DNA from: CALBPI01 sp039821645
GTDB taxonomy: Bacteria; Pseudomonadota; Gammaproteobacteria; Steroidobacterales; Woeseiaceae
Assembly: GCA_039821645.1 (NCBI GenBank)
Contig: JBCBNU010000001.1
Span: 104,635-168,634, forward strand
DNA: 64,000 bases
Reading direction: 5' to 3'
The notes below the pieces were generated by a model. The model worked only from the letters and a program-made list of their open reading frames with translations. It did no database searches and was not told the DNA's origin. The position numbers and the translations under genes are program-made. This document shows, piece after piece, positions 26,374 through 35,671 of this stretch. How positions within the stretch are numbered: position 1 is the first letter of the stretch; every line of letters begins with the position of its first letter.

Positions 26374-27206
26374 ACAAGAGCACGCAATCGCTGTTCGATA
26401 TCAACCCAAAACAGATTGCGGAGGCGAGGGCGCTTGTGCATTTGGCTTGCCAGCCGTTGTCGCGCGCGGCACGCGCAAACCGGGTTGCTGAGTCCGATGA
26501 CAGCCATTCCAGCTTCGGCTGGCATGCGGGACACAACGCGCTGGTTACGCTACCGCTGGACCCAGCCCGGCGCTTCCAACTCGGATTCGGATTTTCTGTT
26601 GTGAGTGTGCTCTGGCTTGAGGACGATCGCATCGTCGACCGTATGCATGTCGCAGATCTCGATGCAGTGAGTCTTGACGGTTGGGTGGATCAACGACTTG
26701 CCGAGGTAGGCCTTGTGTCAATCTGCGAAGCTTCTATGCCGTACGCGCTCGACGCAACGCCAGACTTTGCGACGCTCGCGGACATGGACCGTGAAGTTCG
26801 CATACTCGGTGATTGGTTCGGTGTTGCTCACGAAGTCCTTACCGAGATTATCCAAGCGTTTGGGGAACTCGCGATTCAACCGCTATCTATTCGTTGCTGG
26901 CCACATCACTTTGACCTTGCGGTTCTCATACAGCTCGATGAGGGTGACGCGGAGGCGGTTCGGTCTGTCGGCGTCGGATTGTCGCCTGGGGATGAGCATT
27001 ACAATCAGCCTTATTTCTACTGCTCACCGTGGCCCGTCTCGGAATCGATAGCATTGCCCGAGTTACCGCCGCCATTGCGATGGCATACTCAGGGTTTCAC
27101 CTCTGCAATCGCACTCGCGGTGGACCTGCACTCGGGAGATGATTTCGGTGAACTTTTGGTTCGTTCTGTCGATTCAGTTTTGCACACGCTTGGCGCGGGT
27201 CGTTAA
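26370..27206 (+). CDS. Conserved hypothetical protein with WPHHFD motif (possibly DUF5996)
   Basis: A 278-residue soluble protein starting at a TTG that overlaps the preceding stop. It has the motifs SSFGWHAGHNALVTLPL, IRCWPHHFDLAVLI, GVGLSPGDEHYNQPYFY and LRWHTQGFTSAIAL. These resemble the uncharacterised DUF5996-type proteins, though I recall that family only roughly. The conserved His/Trp/Glu pattern suggests a binding or metal site, but no reaction can be named. It is the second gene of a pair with DUF1622. Confidence 0.5.
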   Translation: MNKSTQSLFDINPKQIAEARALVHLACQPLSRAARANRVAESDDSHSSFGWHAGHNALVTLPLDPARRFQLGFGFSVVSVLWLEDDRIVDRMHVADLDAVSLDGWVDQRLAEVGLVSICEASMPYALDATPDFATLADMDREVRILGDWFGVAHEVLTEIIQAFGELAIQPLSIRCWPHHFDLAVLIQLDEGDAEAVRSVGVGLSPGDEHYNQPYFYCSPWPVSESIALPELPPPLRWHTQGFTSAIALAVDLHSGDDFGELLVRSVDSVLHTLGAGR

Positions 27207-27220
27207 GGGATATCGCAGAC

Positions 27221-27249
27221 AAAAAAAGGCGGCGCAACGAGGCACCGCC
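27221..27249 (-). terminator. Rho-independent terminator for the DUF6134 gene
   Basis: GGCGG at 27228-27232 pairs with CCGCC at 27245-27249, and on the minus strand the stem is followed by seven T (A-tract 27221-27227). It lies 26 bases beyond the stop of the minus-strand gene at 27275. It may also stop the plus-strand WPHHFD transcript less efficiently. Confidence 0.8.
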
Positions 27250-27274
27250 AAATGGGGACTTCTGTGAGAAAAAC

Positions 27275-27988
27275 CTACCCTTCGATATTTGCTGCCGCAG
27301 CGGTGGTACTGCTCAACCGTACCGGGCTGTTCGGTACGGAAATAGGTTCGTAGCGAATTCGGCGATCACCTTTCGCGGGTGCGTCGAGTGCGACCCATCG
27401 CTGGTTATCGGTGGAGTACCAAACGCTGATCGTTCCCTTGTCGAGGACGAGATCATATTGTTGCGCGGTGATGCGTTCACCGTTGACTTCAAAGGTCCGC
27501 AAATCACCCTCGCGAATATCAACGTCCTGGTACTCTCCGGTCTGTGCATTCAACAGGCGGTCCTGTTGGAGCATCTCGGGGTTCCAGTAGGCGAAACTCA
27601 TCACGCATCCGGGCAAGGTGGATTGTTCCTCGCCGGTGGTTACGGCGAACTGTTGACCACGCTTCGCCCCCTGAACGACGAAATCATCGCCGTTTGCGTC
27701 TGTCTTTGCGTCGATTTCGGTAAGGCAGCCTCCGCGCCATGTCTCTGAGTTCTCGTGCCTGTAGCTGTAGGCATTGATGAAAAAGAACTTGACGTCAAAC
27801 TCCGCTTCAGTCGCGACCTGGCGCTCTGCGCCATCCTGGCTCACGCGATAGTCGTGGTAGCCGATTTCTTTTTTGTCGAGAAAGACCCGGAACTTCCATT
27901 CGAGCTCCGCGCCAGAGTCAGCACCTGCTGTGTTCGCTGCGCCGAGCAAGATTGCCGCAGCGCTTGCAATCAATAATTCGCGTTTCAT
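27275..27988 (-). CDS. DUF6134 secreted protein
   Basis: A 237-residue exported protein. Its signal peptide (LLIASAAAILLGAANTAGA) precedes WKFRVFLDKKEIGYHDYRV, the opening of DUF6134 proteins. It continues with Cys-containing RGGCLTEIDAKTDANGDDF and LPGCVMSFAYWNPEML. The fold is predicted mainly beta and the function is unknown. ATG 27988 is chosen because it directly starts the signal peptide and lies 2 bases after the DUF2878 stop, rather than an ATG 93 bases further up. The DUF2878-DUF6134 pair is, from memory, common in larger lipid-related gene sets; only the pair is found here. Confidence 0.75.
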   Translation of the reverse strand: MKRELLIASAAAILLGAANTAGADSGAELEWKFRVFLDKKEIGYHDYRVSQDGAERQVATEAEFDVKFFFINAYSYRHENSETWRGGCLTEIDAKTDANGDDFVVQGAKRGQQFAVTTGEEQSTLPGCVMSFAYWNPEMLQQDRLLNAQTGEYQDVDIREGDLRTFEVNGERITAQQYDLVLDKGTISVWYSTDNQRWVALDAPAKGDRRIRYEPISVPNSPVRLSSTTAAAANIEG

Positions 27989-27990
27989 GA

Positions 27991-28527
27991 TCAGGCCCTC
28001 TGCAATGACAGCGGCACGGAGTCGCTGTGGCCGTTGAGACGTTTCGAAGCGATGACCAGCACAGGCAGTAGCAGTGCCCAACCGACGCCGATCGCGATCA
28101 ATGAGTTTGTGCCCTCAACGAAGGTGACGGCGCCAGCTTTCGAGCCTGAGAAGAAGGCGAGCGGGCCACCCACACCACCAGCGATCATGGCGATGATCCA
28201 GTGACGCTTGAGCCAGTTCATACCGATATTCAGGGTCGTCGCGAAAAGCACCCACATTGCAATGATCCAGTAAGGTGCGAGATTCGAGCTTGTGCCGTAG
28301 TCCAGCAGGTTCGTCACTACCAGTACCGATTCCCACACTGTGCCGATTGCTGCCGCTAGCCCGAGAAGCTTCAGCTCTTCGAGAGGTGCTTTGGCGCTGC
28401 GCAGGTGTTCCGCCGCAACGACGAGAACCGCCAAAGGTCCGAGCCACGGCATGCCGTTCGCCGCGCCAAGCACGCAAGCTAGCCAACCGGCTTTGAAGAG
28501 GATCAGATTTTTTGCGAGGCGTGGCAT
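27991..28527 (-). CDS. DUF2878 membrane protein
   Basis: A 178-residue inner-membrane protein with about five helices. The motifs WLACVLGAANGMPWLGPLA and LAPYWIIAMWVLFATTLN followed by a Trp-rich NWLKRHWIIAMIAGGVGGPL fit DUF2878. Conserved polar residues in the membrane (GTVWESVLV) suggest a binding pocket. The function is unknown. It precedes and is coupled to the DUF6134 gene. Confidence 0.78.
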   Translation of the reverse strand: MPRLAKNLILFKAGWLACVLGAANGMPWLGPLAVLVVAAEHLRSAKAPLEELKLLGLAAAIGTVWESVLVVTNLLDYGTSSNLAPYWIIAMWVLFATTLNIGMNWLKRHWIIAMIAGGVGGPLAFFSGSKAGAVTFVEGTNSLIAIGVGWALLLPVLVIASKRLNGHSDSVPLSLQRA

Positions 28528-28590
28528 GACTGCTCTCTGGTTTCGTTGAACTTGAGCATCAGCTTGCAGAGGAGGGTGTGAAGTCGATGT

Positions 28591-29901
28591 CTAGGCGGTG
28601 TGAAGATCGTGTGAAGAAAGCGAAAAAACTTCGGAATCGGGGAATTTCACCGTCACTGTGGTGCCTGTTCCAAGCTTGCTGTCGATAGATACCGGCCATC
28701 CGAACCGGTCCGACAGGCGCTTGACGATGGTCAGACCAACGCCGTGCCCGCCGCGCCGTCTGCCGGCGCGAAAGAAGGGTGTGAAGATATTGTCGACGTC
28801 TTCTTGTGCCATGCCCGGACCGGTATCGATGATCTTGATCTCGCCGTCGCCGACCACGACGGTGACTAACCCTTCGTCAGTATAGGATAGCCCGTTCCTC
28901 AACAGGTTTCCGATCAGGCTGGCGAGGACTCTCTCGGGTGCACTGACCCGGATTCGGTGAGAGGCGCTGGAGTGCAGAGCGACCTTCTTGTCGGCGGCCA
29001 ACATTTGGGAGCGTTCGACTTCTTCGGCAACGACGTCGTTGACGCTGATGGGTTCCCCGATCAACTCCTGACCCGACTCACGTGCGAGCAAAAGAAAAGC
29101 CTCTGTGAGCTCTTCCATGTCTTCGGTTGACTTCGTAATGCGATCAACTGATTTTCGGATTTCAGGGTCGATATCGTCACGCTTGCCAATCAAGCCGGCC
29201 GCCATACGGATTACCGTCAGCGGACTCCTTAACTCGTGGCTGGCGTCTCTTGTGAAGTTGCGTTCACGTTCGGTGAAGTCGACAAGCCGCTGGGTCAGGT
29301 CCTGCATCGCTGAGCTCAGGACGAGAACCTCATCATCCAGTCGTCTCCGGCTATCGGGCATCTCAAATAGCGCGACATCCGGTGCTGCCGGATCAAGCTG
29401 TTGGACCTTGTCCGCCAGCGCGATAACCGGTGACACAGCGCGCCGTGAAACTCGATAGGCACTAAACAACGCGAGATAAATGACAATTAAAACCAGCGCG
29501 AGCGGGAACAGGCCAAAAGTCAGGATCAGATTGTTGACCTGTACGCTGTCGAAAACGAGATAGAGACGTTCATTGCCTCGCTCACTGACGTAGGTAATCG
29601 CGCTGAATGCTTCCTGCTCGTGAAAGCCGAGGCCGAGATCCTGCAGGTTGTCAGGTATCCCTTCGCCAACACCCCGACGGTATCCGGTCATGTTACGTGT
29701 GTCCGGAAGTTCGATATCGGGCTGAGTTTCGAACCGCTCCCAGTAGTAGTCGGCTTCGCCCCGCAATGCCTGCTTGATCAGTACATCTTCGAGAAAAAAG
29801 GACACAGCAAACACACCGACCAGTGCGGCAAGACTGATGTAGATCGCTTGCAGCGCAAGATCGCGACCCAGGCGGCGGGTAAGCCCTCGGTTAGTCGCCA
29901 T
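28591..29901 (-). CDS. Sensor histidine kinase of a two-component system
   Basis: A 436-residue kinase with two membrane helices (about residues 16-37 and 124-148), a periplasmic sensor loop between them, a HAMP-like linker, the H-box RDASHELRSPLTVIR (phosphorylated His near 222), and ATPase motifs NLLRNGLSY, DTGPGMAQEDVDN and GGHGVGLTIVKRLS. It should autophosphorylate and pass phosphate to the regulator encoded just upstream. ATG 29901 is used because it overlaps the regulator's end by 11 bases and starts a natural N-terminus (MATNRGLTRRLGRD). The signal sensed is unknown; the sensor loop contains WERFETQPDIELPDTRN. Confidence 0.9.
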   Translation of the reverse strand: MATNRGLTRRLGRDLALQAIYISLAALVGVFAVSFFLEDVLIKQALRGEADYYWERFETQPDIELPDTRNMTGYRRGVGEGIPDNLQDLGLGFHEQEAFSAITYVSERGNERLYLVFDSVQVNNLILTFGLFPLALVLIVIYLALFSAYRVSRRAVSPVIALADKVQQLDPAAPDVALFEMPDSRRRLDDEVLVLSSAMQDLTQRLVDFTERERNFTRDASHELRSPLTVIRMAAGLIGKRDDIDPEIRKSVDRITKSTEDMEELTEAFLLLARESGQELIGEPISVNDVVAEEVERSQMLAADKKVALHSSASHRIRVSAPERVLASLIGNLLRNGLSYTDEGLVTVVVGDGEIKIIDTGPGMAQEDVDNIFTPFFRAGRRRGGHGVGLTIVKRLSDRFGWPVSIDSKLGTGTTVTVKFPDSEVFSLSSHDLHTA

Positions 29902-30577
29902 CGACTTCTGCCAGGCGATAGCCGACGCCGGCGACGGTATGCATGATCGGTTTCGGGAAGGGCTTGTCGATCGCTTTTCGAAGGTTATATAGATGACTGC
30001 GCAACGCGTCGCTGTCGGGTGATGCGTCTTCCCAGACAGCATGTTCCAGGTCTCGGCGAGTCACCACTTTGGGCGATGCTTGAAGCAAAGCAATCAGCAG
30101 CTTCAGTCCGATAGGCGTAACCGAGACCGATTGACCGGCACGCGTGACCTGCATCGTACCGGTATCGAGGGTGAGATCACCGACAGAGAGCAACGACGGT
30201 GCCATGTGTCCGCCGGCACGCCTTTGCAGCGCGCGCAGTCGAGCATCCAGCTCTTCCAACTCAAACGGCTTGACGACGTAGTCGTCCGCGCCCGCATCAA
30301 GCCCGGCAATCTTGTCATCCAGCGTGTCTCGCGCCGTCAACATCAGAATGGGCGTTGTGATATTGGCGTCGCGCCGCAGCCGTCGACAGACGGTCATCCC
30401 ATCCATACCCGGCAGCATCAGATCCAGCACGATGACATCAAAAGACTCATTGAGCGCAAGATGCAGGCCACCCAGTCCGTCGGCGGCGTAGTCGACCTCG
30501 TGCTGCTGACTCTCCAGGTAGTCGCAGACCATCTCGGCGATGTCGTAGTTGTCTTCGATGACTAGAATTCGAGCCAT
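29891..30577 (-). CDS. OmpR/PhoB-type response regulator
   Basis: A 228-residue regulator. The receiver domain has the acidic pair near EDN, phospho-acceptor Asp52 in IVLDLMLPGMDG, LTARD and VVKPFELEELDARL. The winged-helix output domain ends with SHLYNLRKAIDKPF and VAGVGYRLAE. It binds tandem DNA half sites about 11 bp apart, as the family does. It is first in a two-gene operon with the kinase. No target in the window is established, but 11-bp spaced repeats do occur (for example at 12474). Confidence 0.92.
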   Translation of the reverse strand: MARILVIEDNYDIAEMVCDYLESQQHEVDYAADGLGGLHLALNESFDVIVLDLMLPGMDGMTVCRRLRRDANITTPILMLTARDTLDDKIAGLDAGADDYVVKPFELEELDARLRALQRRAGGHMAPSLLSVGDLTLDTGTMQVTRAGQSVSVTPIGLKLLIALLQASPKVVTRRDLEHAVWEDASPDSDALRSHLYNLRKAIDKPFPKPIMHTVAGVGYRLAEVDGD

Positions 30578-30715
30578 GACTCATGCATCTGGCAATAGAG
30601 CCTGGAGCTTAACCCACCGCCGGTCCGAGCTTAAGTGCAAGTAGCTGACGCAGGTCTCTCACGCGGGGCTGGAGGGATTGTTGTGTGTCAACTCGAAAAT
30701 GATGCTTGGTCAGTT

Positions 30716-31627
30716 CTACGCAACCAGGTCCCAGTACGGCCGATGTCCGAAGCGTGCATTAAGAAGCTCAACAAAGAGCCGGACCTTTGCCGAAAGATGT
30801 CTGTGCCTGGGATAAAGCGCTGAGAGTGTGAGATCGGTTGGCTGGTAATCGGGCAAGACTGTTTGAAGCTCATTGCTCTGCAGCGCGCTGCCAACGATGA
30901 AGGTTGGCAGCAGTGCGATGCCTTGGCCCGCAATCGCAGCCGATTTCAGTACCTCGCCATTGTTTGACCACATCCTGCAGCGGATGGGCCAGGAGCGTTC
31001 TCCGTCTGGGCCACCGAGTCGCCATTGCGTCGCCGATCCTGAATAGCCGTATTGCAAACATGGAGCCTCGCGCAGTGCTTCCGGTGTCTGAATATCTCCG
31101 AGTTTCGCGATGAGTGCGGGTGCTGCGCACAGCACGCGTTTGGCAGTTACGACTTCTTTGTTGATCAGGCTGGTCGGGAAATCCAACTCGCCGATTCGGA
31201 TCGTGATGTCGAATCCCTCTTCGATCGGATCAACAAACCGGTCGTTCAGCACAAGCTCGACCCTCACATCAGAGTGTTCGCCCATGAACTCGCTAACGAC
31301 CGATGCGAGGTGTTGCGTGCCGAATGTCATCGGCGCGTTTATACGCAGGTTGCCGGATGGCCTCTCTTGAAGTGCCGTAACCGCACCGATGGCCTCTTCA
31401 ACATCGCTCAGAATTTGTGTGCATCGATCGTAGAACGCCAGCCCCGTTTCAGTCGGGGTGACTTTGCGGGTGCTTCGCACAAGTAGCTGGGTCCCGAGAT
31501 GATTCTCCAACCCGATTACCGCCTTGTTTACCACGGACCGTGACAAACCCATCGCCCGCGCAGCGGCTGCAAAGCCGTGGTGTTCGACGACCTTGGTAAA
31601 CGCGCGCATACCTTCAAGACGGTCCAT
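30716..31627 (-). CDS. LysR-family transcriptional regulator
   Basis: A 303-residue protein. The N-terminal helix-turn-helix is EGMRAFTKVVEHHGFAAAAR with MGLSRSVVNKAVIGLENHLG; the effector-binding part begins near residue 90 (RPSGNLRINAPMTFGTQHLA). The SGNLRINAP-type linker places it in the large CrgA-like group. It is divergent from the pirin gene and probably controls it, with an inverted repeat in the shared promoter. The effector is unknown. Confidence 0.9.
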   Translation of the reverse strand: MDRLEGMRAFTKVVEHHGFAAAARAMGLSRSVVNKAVIGLENHLGTQLLVRSTRKVTPTETGLAFYDRCTQILSDVEEAIGAVTALQERPSGNLRINAPMTFGTQHLASVVSEFMGEHSDVRVELVLNDRFVDPIEEGFDITIRIGELDFPTSLINKEVVTAKRVLCAAPALIAKLGDIQTPEALREAPCLQYGYSGSATQWRLGGPDGERSWPIRCRMWSNNGEVLKSAAIAGQGIALLPTFIVGSALQSNELQTVLPDYQPTDLTLSALYPRHRHLSAKVRLFVELLNARFGHRPYWDLVA

Positions 31628-31660
31628 TTGATTGATTCCAGAAAAGAGAAGAGTGCCCCG

Positions 31661-31690
31661 CTATTGTCGCAATTCTAGCGACAGAATGTC
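31661..31690. promoter_or_regulatory. Probable LysR operator between lysR and pirin genes
   Basis: TGTCGC at 31665-31670 and GCGACA at 31678-31683 form a perfect 6-bp inverted repeat with a 7-nt AT-rich spacer, fitting the T-N11-A layout of LysR sites. A shorter GACA-GAA-TGTC repeat overlaps it at 31680-31690. The location in a 142-bp divergent promoter supports an autoregulatory operator. It was not tested. Confidence 0.5.
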
Positions 31691-31769
31691 GTCGATTTAT
31701 CAGATTGTAGCCGAATAGATATCGTATTAGAGTTTGGCCATCAAGAAATCGCTCAATCAGGAGACCATC

Positions 31770-32471
31770 ATGATTGCAATTCGACCCTCAAACGAACGCG
31801 GCATCGCAAACTTTGGCTGGCTGAACAGCCGCCACACCTTTTCGTTCGGTCACTACTACGATCCCCAGTTCATGGGTTTCGGTCCGTTGCGAGTCATCAA
31901 TGAAGACAAAGTCCAGCCTGCGCAGGGCTTCGCAACGCACGGTCACAGCGATATGGAGATCATTTCGTATGTGCTGGACGGGGCTCTCGAGCACAAGGAT
32001 AGCCTGGGCACCGGATCGATTATCCGCCCGGGAGATGTGCAGCGTATGACCGCGGGCACAGGTGTGCGCCACAGCGAGTACAACGCATCGAAGAGCGATC
32101 CTGTTCACTTCCTGCAGATCTGGATCATTCCGGAAGCCAATGGTCTGGAGCCCAGCTACGAGCAGAAAGCGTTTACGACGGAAGAGAAACAAGGGCAACT
32201 GCGGCTGGTTGGATCCTGCGATGGTCGCGAAGGTTCGGTAACCATTCATCAAGACGTTGATTTGTATGCGAGCCTGCTTGCACGTGGCGACTCAGTGACA
32301 CATCAACTGGCAGAGAATCGTCTTGGCTGGTTGCAAGTCGCACGCGGTGAAGTGCGCCTTAACGGCAAGAACCTGAAAGCGGGAGACGGCGTTTCGGTGA
32401 CGGGCCCACAACCTGTCGAGATCGATGGTGTTGAAGACGCCGAAGTTCTGCTCTTCGACATGACGCGATAG
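31770..32471 (+). CDS. Pirin-family protein (YhhW-like)
   Basis: A 233-residue bicupin. The N-terminal pirin motifs are GWLNSRHTFSFGHYYDP, QGFATHGHSDMEIISYVLDG, HKDSLGTGSIIRPGDVQRMT and TGVRHSEYNAS, supplying the three His and one Glu that hold the metal. Some members are quercetin 2,3-dioxygenases; others are redox sensors. ATG 31770 is used because CAGGAG lies 8 bases upstream and MIAIRPS is the family start. The adjacent LysR gene likely regulates it. A second cupin gene follows after 9 bases. Confidence 0.9.
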   Translation: MIAIRPSNERGIANFGWLNSRHTFSFGHYYDPQFMGFGPLRVINEDKVQPAQGFATHGHSDMEIISYVLDGALEHKDSLGTGSIIRPGDVQRMTAGTGVRHSEYNASKSDPVHFLQIWIIPEANGLEPSYEQKAFTTEEKQGQLRLVGSCDGREGSVTIHQDVDLYASLLARGDSVTHQLAENRLGWLQVARGEVRLNGKNLKAGDGVSVTGPQPVEIDGVEDAEVLLFDMTR

Positions 32472-32480
32472 ACTCAAAGC

Positions 32481-33212
32481 ATGTCGGAAGCGGTTAACGG
32501 CGATTTGTCAGTTCGTGTGTCGATGCACACGGAACAAATGGAGTGGTCTCCCAGCCCCAGCGGTACGGTTTGGCGCAAGCGTTTGCACCTTGTTGGACCG
32601 CCAGAGGCTGGGCAGGTCACTTCTGTTGTTCGCTACGAACGCGGCGCAAACTTCCGGGAGCACGATCACCCGGAAGGCGAAGAGATTCTCGTTCTTGAAG
32701 GCGTGTTCTCCGATCATCAGGGAGACTGGCCGGCGGGCACCTACTTGCTCAACCCCGAGGGATTTCGGCATGCGCCTTCCTCCGAGCCGGGCTGCGTACT
32801 ACTGGTCAAGTTGCGCCAGTACTCTGGTGAGGGGCGTGCACACCATGCGATTCCTGTTGCCGAGCTTGAGTGGCGGTCAATGGCGCCGGGTGTCGAACAA
32901 AGACTGCTCTACTCCGATCCGAATTTTCCCGACGAAACGGTTATCGAGCGATGGCAACCCAACACAGAAACCGTGACGCGGAAGTTCCTCGATGGCGCGG
33001 AGGTGTTCGTACTGAAGGGCAGTTTCACTGAGTCCGGCGAGCGATTCGATACTGGTAGCTGGCTGCGAATCCCCCCGGGCGGTGATTTCTCGCCCGTTAC
33101 CAGCGAAGGCTTCGAGGCGTATGTAAAAATGGGCGGTGTCAGCCACATGCGCTCTGTAGGGACTAGCCTAACGAAATCGATGACGGCAGCGTCGACCCAG
33201 TTGATTTCCTGA
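32481..33212 (+). CDS. ChrR-like double-cupin protein
   Basis: A 243-residue protein with two similar cupin halves. The first has FREHDHPEGEEILVLEGVFSD with the metal-binding HxHxxxxE pattern, then RHAPSSEPGCVLLVKLRQY. The second has TVTRKFLDGAEVFVLKGSFTE, in which the His ligands are lost. This matches the cupin half of ChrR anti-sigma proteins, without their zinc anti-sigma domain. It may bind a metal or small ligand through the first half only. It is encoded just after pirin, probably on one transcript. The function is unknown. Confidence 0.72.
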   Translation: MSEAVNGDLSVRVSMHTEQMEWSPSPSGTVWRKRLHLVGPPEAGQVTSVVRYERGANFREHDHPEGEEILVLEGVFSDHQGDWPAGTYLLNPEGFRHAPSSEPGCVLLVKLRQYSGEGRAHHAIPVAELEWRSMAPGVEQRLLYSDPNFPDETVIERWQPNTETVTRKFLDGAEVFVLKGSFTESGERFDTGSWLRIPPGGDFSPVTSEGFEAYVKMGGVSHMRSVGTSLTKSMTAASTQLIS

Positions 33213-33246
33213 TTGCTCGTATAGGATTTGAATCACTGGTGGTTCA

Positions 33247-34668
33247 CTACTCATTCTCAAACGCCCCGAGGATACTGGCGGCAATGTCCCATCGATTCAT
33301 GTGCGGGCTGGCGAAGTCGAGCCCCCGACGAACAATAACGAGATCGTGCGATGGAACGATGATGACATACTGCCCACGGTTTCCTGCAGTCGCGTATGCG
33401 TCGCCAGGTACATCTGTACGCTCATTGGGCACCAACCAGAACTGACCACCATAGAAATTGCCTTGGTCTTTGGTTGACGGCGCAGGTGTAGTGACAAAGC
33501 CTATCCACTCCTTCGAAACCAGTTGCTTGTCGTTCCAGCGGCCATCGTTCAGATAAAGCAAGCCGAAGCGTGCGAGGTCACGTGCGTTGGTATAGACCTG
33601 GCTGCTCAGAATGAAGTCGCCGAATCGGTCGATGCTCAGAAGGGTATTCTGCATGCCGAGCGGCTCAAGTAGCGCCTTTCTCGGGTAGTCGTGGTAGGCC
33701 TGTTCGTTCCCCAGCGCTTTTTTCATCGCCAACACGGCGAGCAGCGTGTCGTAGTTCTCGTAGTCCCAGTGACTGCCCGGTTCGCGCACCAGGCCGCGTC
33801 TGCGCGCCCCGTCAATCGAACTCGCCCCGGCCCAGTAGGCAAGCCCCGAACCGGTTGCGTACTCGAGGTTGAAGCTGTCGACAGGCAGCAGACCACTCGA
33901 CATGTTTAGAACGTGGCGAAGTGTGATGTTGGTGCGCGCATCGTTCGTGGGGTCCGGTTGCTCGGGCAACCATTCGATGGGTAAAGGTTCATCCAGCCCA
34001 AGCTTACCCTCGTCGACCAGCATGCCAATCAAGGTGACGGCGATGCTCTTCGCGGTGGACCATGTCCGAGTTCTCGTGTCGCGGTCGACGCCATCTCGAT
34101 AGCGCTCATGGATGATCTTGCCATCGTGTACGACTAGTAGACTCAGCGTGATCTGGTTGTCACGCTCGGGTGTGAAAATTGTGTCAGATGCGGCTTGCAA
34201 TCGCTCGGCGCTGACCGTCGCGGGCAGGACGATCGGGTCGACCTTGTCGCCCATTGGCCAAGCGATATCGGAACGATCCGTGCGCGCGTAGAACAACTGC
34301 GGTAAGTCTGAGGCATCGGCTTCAGTCTGATCAGGTGCCATGACCACACAGCCGACGCCCTCGCGATAGGCGGCCATGACTCTTGTTCCATCGGTGCCAC
34401 CGCCGACGCTGACCAGGCGCGCGGCTTGGTCGATCCTGATGCTGTCGGTTACCGGCCCACCGAATCGTTCCTGAGTCAGGTAGGCGAGCTCCTCGCTTCG
34501 AACTTGTTCCAACGATCGCTCGGACGTGAACAGGCCGTTGCACGTCAACACCGCCTGAACTCCATTGCGGATCATTTTTCGTTGTGGAGAGAAGTAGTCG
34601 AAATCGGCGTGTGCTTGTGATCCCAAAACGGCCAGCCCGACGACGAGGGCAAATATCGCTTCGCGCAT
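33247..34668 (-). CDS. Exported serine hydrolase, class C beta-lactamase fold
   Basis: A 473-residue protein with a signal peptide (AIFALVVGLAVLGSQAHA). The SxxK motif is STAK at about residues 204-207, and YEN in DYENYDTLL serves as YxN. A 150-residue N-terminal extension precedes the hydrolase domain. The family includes esterases, D-aminopeptidases and penicillin-binding proteins; the substrate is unknown. It is one of three such hydrolases in the window and appears to stand alone. Confidence 0.82.
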   Translation of the reverse strand: MREAIFALVVGLAVLGSQAHADFDYFSPQRKMIRNGVQAVLTCNGLFTSERSLEQVRSEELAYLTQERFGGPVTDSIRIDQAARLVSVGGGTDGTRVMAAYREGVGCVVMAPDQTEADASDLPQLFYARTDRSDIAWPMGDKVDPIVLPATVSAERLQAASDTIFTPERDNQITLSLLVVHDGKIIHERYRDGVDRDTRTRTWSTAKSIAVTLIGMLVDEGKLGLDEPLPIEWLPEQPDPTNDARTNITLRHVLNMSSGLLPVDSFNLEYATGSGLAYWAGASSIDGARRRGLVREPGSHWDYENYDTLLAVLAMKKALGNEQAYHDYPRKALLEPLGMQNTLLSIDRFGDFILSSQVYTNARDLARFGLLYLNDGRWNDKQLVSKEWIGFVTTPAPSTKDQGNFYGGQFWLVPNERTDVPGDAYATAGNRGQYVIIVPSHDLVIVRRGLDFASPHMNRWDIAASILGAFENE

Positions 34669-34747
34669 CGCAATACCTTGTGATGTTCTAGGGCCAAGAG
34701 CCTATCATGCGTCTGAGGTGGGTTTTGCGAGGCGGGCAACAGACATT

Positions 34748-35350
34748 ATGGATTTCTCAGGTCTCGAACACTGGGCAACGGCAAACTGGGTCAAGCTGGC
34801 GACCACGCTGGTGGTATTGGTGACCTATGTCGTACTCGACCGATTCAGCACACCGCGGATCGAGGCGCAGGCCGATTACAGCCGGTTGAAAGAGGATGCG
34901 ACAGACAAAACAGTTCGATTGGCTCGATCTATTACAGGTTTGGCAGGCGGCTTGATTTTGGCCATGGTCTGGGGTGTCGAGGTCGGCTCCTTGATGGTAA
35001 TCGCCGGCACAGCGTTGACCTTGCTCGGTGTAGCGCTTTTCGCCAATTGGTCTTTGCTGTCCAACGTCACCGCGTATTTCATTCTGCTCCTACACCCGTC
35101 GTTTCGTCGCGGCACCTTTGTCCGTTTGCTGGAAGGAGACAACTATGTCGAGGGCTATATTGCTGATTTGAATTTCTTCAGCACGCGCATGCTGACAGAG
35201 AATCGGGAAACCATCGTCTACCCTAACAATCTGGTGCTTGGGAGAACGGCGTTAATCAATCCGCGCGACCGCCTAAATGGTGTCGGTAAGCTGCCCGCAA
35301 CTCAGGTGCCCAGCACCCCGGTTGATGGTGCCGACGAGTCGGACGACTAA
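34748..35350 (+). CDS. Small MscS-type mechanosensitive channel protein
   Basis: A 200-residue membrane protein. Three helices are seen (LATTLVVLVTYVVLD, ITGLAGGLILAMVWG, then SLMVIAGTALTLLGVALFAN running into the pore-lining stretch). WSLLSNVTAYFILLLHPSFR and FSTRMLTENRETIVYPNN are the MscS beta-domain start and end. The large C-terminal vestibule is shortened. ATG 34748 is preferred to an upstream in-frame start since it begins directly before the first helix. It probably relieves osmotic shock. Confidence 0.78.
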   Translation: MDFSGLEHWATANWVKLATTLVVLVTYVVLDRFSTPRIEAQADYSRLKEDATDKTVRLARSITGLAGGLILAMVWGVEVGSLMVIAGTALTLLGVALFANWSLLSNVTAYFILLLHPSFRRGTFVRLLEGDNYVEGYIADLNFFSTRMLTENRETIVYPNNLVLGRTALINPRDRLNGVGKLPATQVPSTPVDGADESDD

Positions 35351-35671
35351 AAGTGACGCAGCGAATATGTTGCGAATAGCAAAGCCACTCAGCTCACAGA
35401 TAATGTTCAAACCACACTAATGATCGTTTCGGCGCTTAATGGCACCTCTTTCCCAGACCAGCCGTCCATTCGGTGCAAGAGCGAGTTTCGGCATTCGGCC
35501 ATTTGCGGTCACTCACTCCACTCGTCATCGTGCCAAACAACTTCACTAGGTCCGGACAGACCTACCAATCACTGTCGCTCTTAGGGGGAAGCTTACGCGA
35601 TAGCCGCCTCGGAAAAATATCAACGTACGCCTCTTTTCGTGGTGGAATCTCAAGTTATGGGTCGACCCGCA
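35351..35671. other. 321-bp gap without recognisable gene
   Basis: Between the convergent small MscS gene and the DUF72 gene. One open plus-strand frame (35473-35739) runs into the end of the DUF72 gene on the opposite strand and has no ribosome site or recognised motif; it is probably not coding. No terminator with a T-tract, no tRNA and no repeat was seen. Confidence 0.4.
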
